Source: Heliopora coerulea
Taxonomy: Eukaryota; Cnidaria; Anthozoa; Scleralcyonacea; Helioporidae
Length of the DNA stretch: 64,000 nucleotides
NCBI GenBank assembly: GCA_030142905.1
Contig: JASJOG010000114.1
Span: forward strand, 62,001 to 126,000
Reading direction: 5' to 3'
This document shows positions 53,201 to 62,200 of this stretch, one piece after another (position 1 is the stretch's first letter; every line of letters begins with the position of its first letter). The position numbers and the translations under genes are program-made. Below the pieces are notes generated by a model that saw only the letters and a program-made list of their open reading frames with translations, was not told the DNA's origin and did no database searches.

Positions 53201-53890
53201 ACGATCAGTGAAACGAACAATGAAACATTTTTGGCTTAACTTAGTTGCAATTACCCAATCTTTTCGAAAATTCGGGATTGGCTTAAATATGATCTAGTCG
53301 GGTCAGAGTATAGAATTAATCCATTAGTTGGTTGATTCGAGCAGTACTTTGAAAAATATGGCAATGTTTAGAAATTGGACAATTAAGCGTTATACGCCGA
53401 AAACCCAGATGTATGGTTATAAATGGTTGATGAACAAATAGGTTTACTAAACTTTTCAAATACTTCTAAATTGTTCTACTCCACCCAAACATCATAAAAC
53501 AAACCGATTTTCGTCGATTCGACGAGTTGCTGTGAAAATTTCTCAAACTCGTCAAAACCGTTTATCTCGTCGAAATTAAATAAGACGATCAGTGAAAAGA
53601 ACAGTGAAACACTTGTGGCTTAATTTAGTTGCAATTTTCCAATATTTACAAAAATTCGGAAATGGATTTAAATTGATCTTTTCGAGTCAGACAAGAGAAT
53701 AAAAGCATTAGTTTTCTTATTCGAGCAGTACTTTGAAAAATATGGCAATGTTTAGAATTTGGACAATTAAACGTTATTCGCCTAAAACAAAGATGTATGG
53801 TAATAACTAGTTGAAGAACAAATTGATTTACTAAACTTTTCAAATACTTCTAAATTTTTCTCCTCCAACCAAACTTCATAAACCAAATCA
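53200..53890. repeat. Left flank of the inverted monomer
   Basis: The frame at 53,646 and the tail AACTTCATAAACCAAATC match 23,996 and 24,238 at +29,650 (78 monomers), including the ACAAATTGATTTAC variant. A private 5-bp insertion turns CGAAATAAGACG into CGAAATTAAATAAGACG at 53,571-53,586. Confidence 0.74.
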
Positions 53891-53898
53891 ACCAACAA
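53888..53898. other. Left breakpoint of the inverted monomer
   Basis: Forward array ends in AACCAAATC, followed by about 8 bp (AACCAACA) before reversed sequence starts. The short stretch resembles the AACCAA just upstream, so it may be a templated filler. Confidence 0.7.
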
Positions 53899-54275
53899 AG
53901 TGTTTCACTGTTCGTTTCACTATTGGTCTTATTTTGACGAGTTAAAGCGGTTTTGAAGAGTTTGAGAAATTTTCACAGCAACTCGTCGAATCGACGAAAA
54001 TCGATTTATTTTATGATGTTTGGGTGGAGGAGAACAATTTAGAAGTATTTGAAAATTTTAGTAAACGTATTTGTTCTTCAACCAGTTATAACCATACATC
54101 TAGGTTTTAGGCGTATAACGCTTAATTGTTCAATTTCTAAACATTGCCATATTTTTCAAAGTAGTGCTCGAAAAAACCAACTAGTGCTTTTATTCTCTTC
54201 TCTGACCCGAAAAGATCATTTTAAAGCTAAACCCGAGTTTTCGTAAACATTGGAAAATTGCAACAAAATTAAGCC
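53898..54275 (-). repeat. Single satellite monomer in inverted orientation
   Basis: On the plus strand this stretch reads as the reverse complement of the surrounding array: AAGTGTTTCACTGTTCG, then the core, TTATGATGTTTGGGTGGAGG, AACCAGTTATAACCATACAT, GCCATATTTTTCAAAGTAG, and finally CAACAAAATTAAGCC. Reversed, it runs from GGCTTAATTTTG to GAAACACTT. That is 378 bp, or one whole unit cut at a single phase with about 2 bp lost. Its ACTAGTTGGTTTTTTCGAGC word is that of monomers at 35.0, 36.1, 38.0 and 49.9 kb. The plus-strand frame at 54,049-54,246 is the monomer's usual minus-strand frame turned around, not a gene. Confidence 0.95.
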
Positions 54276-54290
54276 GTAAACATTTGAAAA
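54276..54290. other. Right breakpoint of the inverted monomer
   Basis: Reversed sequence ends at AATTAAGCC. Forward array resumes as TTTGAAAAATACGGCAATG, the equivalent of position ~24,461 in copy C, after a few unmatched bases (GTAAACA). About 220 bp of forward array between the equivalents of 24,240 and 24,461 is missing. Confidence 0.7.
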
Positions 54291-55700
54291 ATACGGCAAT
54301 GTTTAGAAATTGGACAATTAAGCGTTATACGCCTAAAACCCAGATGTATGGTTATAAATGGTTGAAGAAAAAATAGGTTTACTAAACTTTTCAAATACTT
54401 CTAAATTGTTCTCCTCCACCCAAACATCATAAAACAAATCAATTTTCGTCGATTCGACGAGTTGCTGTGAAAATTTCTCAAACTCGTCATAACCGCTTTA
54501 TCTCGTCGAAATAAGACGATTGGTGAAACGAACAGTGAAACACTTGTGGATAAGTTAGTTGCTATTGTCCAAAGTTTGCCAAAACTCGGGAATGGCTGTA
54601 AAATGATCTTTTCGGGTCAGAGAAGAGAATAAAACCAATAGTTGTTCATTCGAGCAGTACTTTAACTAATATGGCAATGTTTAGAAATTGGACAACTAAG
54701 CGTTATTCGCCTAACCCTAGATGTATTGTTATAACTTGTTGAAGAACAAATAGTTTTACTAAACTTTTCAAATACTTCTAAATTGTTCTCCTCCACCCAA
54801 ACATCATAAAACAAAATCGATTGTCGTCGATTCGACGAGTTGCTGTGAAAATATCTCAAACTCTTCAAAACCACTTTATGTTGCCGAAATAAGACGATTA
54901 GTGAAACGAACAGTGAAACACTTGTTGCTTAAGTTAGTTGCTATTGTCAAATGTTTGCAAAAACTCAGAATTGGCTGTAAAATTACCTTTTCGGGTCAGA
55001 TAAGTGTATAAAAGTATTAGTTGATTGATTCGAGTTGTACTTTGAAAAATATGGCAATGTTTAGAAATCGGACAATTAATCGTTATGCGCCTAAAACCCA
55101 GATGTATGGTTATAACTGGTTGAAGAACAAATAGGTTTACTAAACTTTTCAAATACTTCTAAATTGTTCCCCTCCACCCAACCATCATAAAACAAATCAA
55201 TTTTCATCGATTCGACGAGTTGCTGTGAAAATTTCTCAAACTCGTCAAAACCGCTTTATCTCGTCAAAATAAGACGATTAGTGAAACGAACAGTGAAATA
55301 CTTGTGGCTTAAGTTAGTTGCTATTGTCCAATGTTTGCCAAAACTCGGGAATGGCGGTAAAATTATCTTTTCGGGTCAGAGAAGAGAATAAAAGAATTAA
55401 TTGATTGATTCGAGTTGTACTTTGAAAAATATAGCAATGTTTAGAAATCCGACAATTAAGCGTTATTCGCCTAAAACCCAGATGTATGTTTATAACTGGT
55501 TGAAGATCAAATAGGTTTACTAAACTTTTCAAATACTTCTAAATTGTTCTCCTACACACAAACATCATAAAACAAATCGATTTTCGTCGATTCGACGAGT
55601 TACTGTGAAAATTTCTCAAACTCTTCAATACCGCTTTAACTCGTCGAAATAAGACGATTAGTGTAACGAACAGTGAAAGATAAATGGCTTCAGTTAATTG
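54282..55700. repeat. Right flank and segment shared with 27.2-28.4 kb
   Basis: The first ~140 bp match copy C near 24,470-24,690 (GGTTATAAATGGTTGAAG). From ~54,420 the match is to 27,250 onward at +27,167, including CCTAACCCTAG at 54,710. Repeat phase is shifted by about +171 bp relative to everything left of the inversion. Confidence 0.75.
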
Positions 55701-57000
55701 CAATTATCCAACTTTTACTAAAATTCGGGAATGGCTGTAAAATGAACTTTTCGGGTCAGAGTAGATAATAAATACATTAGTTTGTTGATTCGAGAAGTAC
55801 TTTCAAAAATATGGCAATGTTTAGAAATTGGACAATTAAGCGTTATACGCCTAAAACCCAGATGTATGGTTATAACTGGTTGAAAAACAAATAGGTTTAC
55901 TAAACTTTTCAAATACTTCTAAATTGTTCTCCTCCACCCAAATATCATAAAACAAATCGATTTTCGTCGATTCGACGAGTTGCTGTGAAAATTTCTAAAA
56001 CAAGTCAAAAACGCTTTATCTCGACCAAATATGACGATCAATGAAACGAATAATAAATCATTTATGGCTTAACTTAGATGCAATTATCCAATCTTTGCGA
56101 AAAATCGGGAATGGCTCTAAAATGATATTTTCGGGTCAGAGATGAGAATAAAACCATTAGTTGTTGATTAGAACAGTACTTTGAAAAATATGGCAATGTT
56201 TAGAATTTGGACAATTAAACGTTATTCGCCTAAAACACAGATGTATGGTTATAACTAGTTGAAGATCAAATAGGTTTACTAAACTATTCAAATACTTCTA
56301 TATTGTTCTCCTCCACCCAAACATCATAAAACAAATCGATTTTCGTCGATTCGACGAGTTGCTGTGAAAATTTCTCAAACTCGATAAAACCGCTTTATCT
56401 CGTCGAAATAAGACGATTAATGGAAAGAACAGTGAAACACTTGTGGCTTAATTTAGTTGCAATTTTCCAATGTTTGCGAAAACTCGGGAATGGCTTTGAA
56501 ATGATCTTTTCGGGTCAGAGAAGAGAATAAAAGCATTAGTTGTGTTATTGGAGCAGTACTTTGAAAAATATGGCAATGTTTAGAAATTGGACAATTAAGC
56601 GTTATACGCCTAAAACCCAGGTGTATGGTTATAACTGGTTGAAAAACAAATAGGTTTACTAAACTTTTCAAATACTTCTAAATTGTTCTCCTCCACTCAT
56701 ATATCAACAAACAAATCGATTTTCGTCGATTCGACGAGTTGCTGTGAAAATTTCTAAAACTCGTCCAAACCGTTTTATCTCGTCCAAATATGACGATCAA
56801 TGAAACGAACAATAAAACTTTTGTGGCTTAACTTAGATGCAATTATCCAATCTTTGCGAAAAATCGGGAATGGCTCAAAAATGATCTTTTCGGTTCAGAG
56901 TATAGAATAAATCCATCAGTTGGTTGATTCGAGCAGTACTTTAAAAAATATGGCAATGTTTAGAAATTGGACAATTAAGCGTTATACGCCTAAAACCCAG
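55700..57000. repeat. Segment matching 7.1-8.1 kb
   Basis: It matches at +48,828, sharing AATAATAAATCATTTATGG and ACTCATATATCAACAAACAA. Its first monomer (frame at 55,718) is instead of the 47,560 type. No gene is visible. Confidence 0.74.
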
Positions 57001-58690
57001 ATGTATGGTTATAACTGGTTGAAGAACAAATAGATTTACTAAACTTTTCAAATACTTCTAAATTGTACTCCTCCACCCAAACATCATAAAATAAATCGAT
57101 TTTCGTCGATTCGACGAGTTGCTGTGAAAATTTCTCAAACTCGTCAAAACCACTTAATCTTGCCGAAATAAGACGATTAGTGAAACGAAAAGTAGTGAAA
57201 CACTTGTGGCTTAAGTTAGTTGCTATTGTCAAATGTTTGAAAAACTCAGGAATGGCTGTAAAATTACCTTTTCGGGTCAGCGAAGAGAATAAAACCATTA
57301 GTTGTTGATTCGAGCAGTACTTTGAAAAATATGGCAATGTTTAGAATTTGGACAATTAAACGTTATTCGCCTAAAACACATTTGTATGGTTATAACAGGC
57401 TGAAGAACATATACGTTTACTAAACTTTTCAAATACTTCTAAATTATTTTCCTCCACCCAAACATCATAAAACAAATCGATTTTCGTCGATTCCACGTGT
57501 TGCTGTTTAATTTCTCAAACTCATCCAAACCGCTTTATCTCGTCAAAATAAGACGATTAGTGAAACGAACAGTGAAACACATTTGGCTTAAGTTAGTTGC
57601 AATTTTCCAATGTTTATGAATACTCTGGAATGGCAGCAAATTGAAATTTTCTGGTCAGAGAAAAGAATAAAAGCATTAGTTGATTGATTCGAGCTGTACT
57701 TTTAAAAATATGGCAATGTTTAGAAATTGGACAATTAAGCGTTATACGCCCAAAACCCAGATGTATGGTTATAACTTGTTGAAGAACAAATAGTTTTACT
57801 AAACTTTTCAAATACTTCTAAATTGTTCTCCTCCTCCCAAACATCATAAAACAAAATCGATTGTAGTCGATTCGACGAGTTGATGTGAAAATATCTCAAA
57901 CTCGTCAAAACCACTTTATGTTTCCGAAATAAGACGATTAGTGAAACGAACAGAGAAACACTTGTGGCTTAAGTTAGTTGCTATTGTCAAATGTTTGCAA
58001 AAACTCAGAATTGGCTGTAAAATTACCTTTTCGGGTCAGATAAGTGTATAAAAGTATTAGTTGATTGATTCGAGTTGTACTTTGAAAAATATGGCAATGT
58101 TTAGAAATCGGACAATTAATCGTTATGCGCCTAAAACCCAGATGTATGGTTATAACTGGTTGAAGAACAAATAGGTTTACTAAACTTTTCAAATACTTCT
58201 AAATTGTTCCCCTCCACCCAACCATCATAAAACAAATCAATTTTCATCGATTCGACGAGTTGCTGTGAAAATTTCTCAAACTCATCATAACCGCTTTATC
58301 TCGTCGAAATAAGACGATTAGTGAAACGAACAGTGAAACACTTGTGGCTTAAGTTAGTTGCTATTGTCCAATGTTTGCCAAAACTCGGGAATGGCTGTAA
58401 AATTACCTTTTCGGGTCAGAGAAGAGAATGAAAGCAGTAGTTGTTTGATTCGAGCAGTACTTTGAAAAATATGGCAATGTTTAGAAATTGGACAATTAAG
58501 CGTTATACGCCTAAAACCCAGATGTATTGTTATAACTGGTTGAAAAACAAACAGGTTTACTAAACTTTTCAAATACTTCTAAATTGTTCCCCTCAACCCA
58601 AACATCATAAAACAAATCGATTTTCGTCGATTCGACGAGTTGCTGTGAAAATTTCTCAAACTCGTCAAACCCGCTTTATCTCGTCGAAAT
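57000..58690. repeat. Segment matching 36.4-38.0 kb
   Basis: Frames at 57,614 and 58,354 match 36,908 and 37,648 at +20,706. The 3-bp insertion variant AAAAGTAGTG at 57,188 is otherwise found only at 36,481, 38,384, 41,426 and 43,329. One copy of the 5-monomer unit is present. Small private losses include CTGTTTAATTTC at 57,504. Confidence 0.78.
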
Positions 58691-59270
58691 AAGACGATCA
58701 GTGAAACGAACAGTGAAACACTTGTGCCTTAATTAAGTTGCTATAGTTAAATGTTTGGGAAAACTCGGGAATGGCTGTAAAATGAATTCTTCTGGTCAGA
58801 GAAGAGAATAAAATCATTAGTTGATTGATTCGAGCTGTTCTTTGAAAAATATGGTAATGGTTATAAATTGGACAATTAAGCGTTATACGCCTAAAAACCA
58901 GATGTATGGTTATAACTGGTTGAAAAACAAATAGGTTTACTAAACTTTTCAAATACTTCTAAATTATTCTCGTCCACCCAAACATCATAAAACAAAATCG
59001 ATTTTCGTCGATTCGACGAATTGCTGTGAAAATTTCTCAAACTCGTCAAAACCGTTTTATCTCGTCGAAATAAGACGATTAGTGAAACGAACAGTGAAAC
59101 ACTTGTGGATTCATTTAGTTGCAATTTTCCAATGTTTACGAAAACTCGGGAATGGCTTTAAAATGATCTTTTCTGGTCAGAAAAGGGAATAAAAGCACAA
59201 GTTGGTTTTTTCGAGCAGGACTTTGAAAAATATGTCAATGTTTAGAAATTTGACAATTAAGCGTTATACG
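58690..59270. repeat. Segment matching 48.3-48.9 kb
   Basis: AATTCTTCTGGTCAG, ATTCTCGTCCACCC and GTGGATTCATTTAG are shared with 48.3-48.9 kb at offsets of roughly 10.40-10.44 kb. Private changes include ATGGTAATGGTTATAAATT at ~58,850. No gene is visible. Confidence 0.74.
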
Positions 59271-62200
59271 CCTAAAACCCAGATGTATGGTTATAACTGG
59301 TTGAAGAACAAATAGGTTTACTAAACTTTTCAAATACTTCTAAATTATTCTCCTCCACCCAAACATCATAAAACAAAATCGATTTTCGTCGATTCGACGA
59401 GTTGCTGTGAAAATTTCTCAAACACGTCAAAACGGCTTTATCTCGTCCAAATAAGACGATCAGTGAAACGAACAATGACACTTTGTGCCTTAACTTAGTT
59501 CCAATTGTCCAATGTTTGCGAAAACTCGGGAATTGCTGAAAAATGATGTTTTCGGATCAGAGAGAAGAATAAAAGCATTATTTGGTTGATTCGAGCAGTA
59601 CTTTGAAAAATATGGCAATGTTTAGAATTTCAACAACTAAGCGTTATTCGCCTAAAACCCAGATGTATTGTTATAACTTGTTGAAGAACAAATACGTTTA
59701 CTAAACTTTTCAAATACTTCTAAATTATTCTCCTCCACCCAAACATCATAAAACAAATCGATTTTCGTCGATTGGACGAGTTGCTGTGAAAATTTCTCAA
59801 ACTCGTCAAAACCGCTTTATCTCGTCGAAATAAGATGATTGGTGAAACGAACATTGAAACATATTTGGCTTAACTTGATTGCAATTGTCCAAAGTTTTCC
59901 TAAAATCGGGAATGGCTTTAAAATGATCTTTTCGAGTCAGAGTTGAGAATAAAAGCATTAGTTTGTTGATTCGAGCAGTACTTTGAAAAATATGGCAATA
60001 TTTAGAAATTGGACAATTAAGCGTTATACGCCTAAAACCCAGTTGTATGGCTATTACTGGCTGAAGAACAAATAGGTTTACTAAACTTTCCAAATACTTC
60101 TAAATTGTTCTCCTCCACCCAAACATCATAAAACAAATCGATTTTCGTCGATTGGACTAGATCCTGCGAAAATTTCTCAAACTCTTCAAAACCGCATTAT
60201 CTCGTCGAAATAAGACGTTCAGAGAAAAGAACAAGGAAACATTTGTGGTTTAACTTTGTTGCAATTGTGCAATGTTTGCGAAAATTCGGGAATAGCTTTA
60301 AAATGATCTTTTCGGATCATAGAAGGGAATAAAAGCATTAGTTATTTGAATCGAGCAGTACTTTGAAAATATGGCAATATTTAGAAATATGACAATTAAG
60401 TGTTATACGCCTATAACACAGATGTATGGTTATAACTGGTTTAAGAACAAATAGGTTTACTAAACATTTTAAATGCTACTAAATTCTTCTCCTCCACCCA
60501 AACATCATAAAACAAATCGATTTTCGTCGATTCGACGAATTGCTGTGAAAATTTCTCATACACGTCAACACCGCCTTTTTTCCGGTCGAAATAAGACGAT
60601 CAGTGAAACGAACAGTGAAACATAAATGGTTTCAGTTAATTGCAATTATCCAACGTTTACTAAAATTCGGAAATGGCTGTAAAATGATCTTTTCATGTCA
60701 GAGAAGAGAATAAAGGCATTAGTTGTTTGATTCGAGAAGTACTTTCAAAAATATGGCAATGTTTAGAAATTGGACAATTAAGCGTTATACGCCTAAAACC
60801 CAGATGTATTGTTATAACTGGTTGAAGAACAAATAGGTTTAATAAACTTTTCAAATACTTCTAAATTGTCCTCCTCCACCCAAACATCATAAAACAAAAT
60901 CGATTTTCGTCGATTCGACGAGTAGCTGTGAAAATTTCTCAAACTCGTCAAAACCACTTTATCTTGCCGAAATAAGACGATTAGTGAAACGAACATTGAA
61001 ACACTTGTGGATTAAGTTAGTTGCTATTGTCAAATGGTTTGCAAAAACTCAGGAATGATTGTAAAATTACCTTTTCGGGTCAGATAAGAGAATAAAAGTA
61101 TTAGTTGATTGATTCGAATTGTACTTTGAAAAATATAGCAATGTTTAGAAATCCGACAATTAAGCGTTATTCGCCTAAAACCCAGATGTATGGTTATAAC
61201 TGGTTGAAGAACAAATACGTTTACTAAACTTTTCAAATACTTCTAAATTGTTCTCCTCCACCCAAACATCATAAAACAAATCGATTTTCGTCGATTCGAC
61301 GAATTGCTGTGAAAATTTCCCAAACTCGTCAAAAACGCTTTATCTCGTCGAAATAACACGATTAGTGAAACGAACAGTGAAACATATTTGGCTAAAGACA
61401 GTTGCAATTTTCCAATGTTTGCGAAAACTCTGGAATGGCTGTAAAATGAATTTTTCTAGTCAGAGAAGAGAATAAAAGCATTAGTTGGTTGATTTAAGCA
61501 GTACTTTGAAAAATATGGCAATGTTTAGAAATTGGACAATTAAGCCGTTATTCGCCTGAAACCCAGATATATTGTTATAACTTGTTGAAGAACAAATACA
61601 TTTACTAAAACTTTTCAAATACTTCTAAATTGTTCTTCTCCACCCAAACATCATAAAGCAAATCGATTTTCGTCGATTCGACGAGTTGCTGTGAAAATTT
61701 CTCAAACTCGTCAAAACCGTTTATCTCGTCGAAATAAGACGATCAGTGAAAAGAACAGTGACACACTTGCGGCTTAATTTAGTTGCAATTTTCCAATGTT
61801 TACAAAAATTCGGAAATTGAATTAAAATGATCTTTTCGAATCAGACAAGAGAATAAAAGCATTAGTTTTCTTATTCGAGCAGTACTTTGAAAAATATGGC
61901 AATGTTTAGAATTTGGACAATTAAACGTTATATGCCTAAAACACAGATGTATGTTTATAACTGGTTGAAGATCAAATAGGTTTACTAAACTTTTCAAATA
62001 CTTCTAAATTGTCCTCCTCCACCCAAACATCATAAATAAATTCCATTTTTCTCGATTCAATTTGTTGCAGTGAAAATTTCTCAACCTCTTTAAAACCGCT
62101 TTATCTTGTCGAAATAAGACTATTAATGAAACGAACAGTGAAACACTTGTGGCTTAAGTTAGTTGCTATTGTCAAATGTTTGCCAAAACTCGGGAATGGC

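Noticed and set aside
53880..54300. Inverted segment as a transposon with terminal inverted repeats
   Set aside because: The segment is itself a satellite monomer; there are no terminal repeats, target-site duplication or transposase frame.
56990..57337. Longest open frame in the window (115 codons, minus strand)
   Set aside because: It joins two frames of the repeated monomer, opens at TTG, and its residues are those of the ordinary 60-72-codon satellite frames with an indel. No domain or codon signal.
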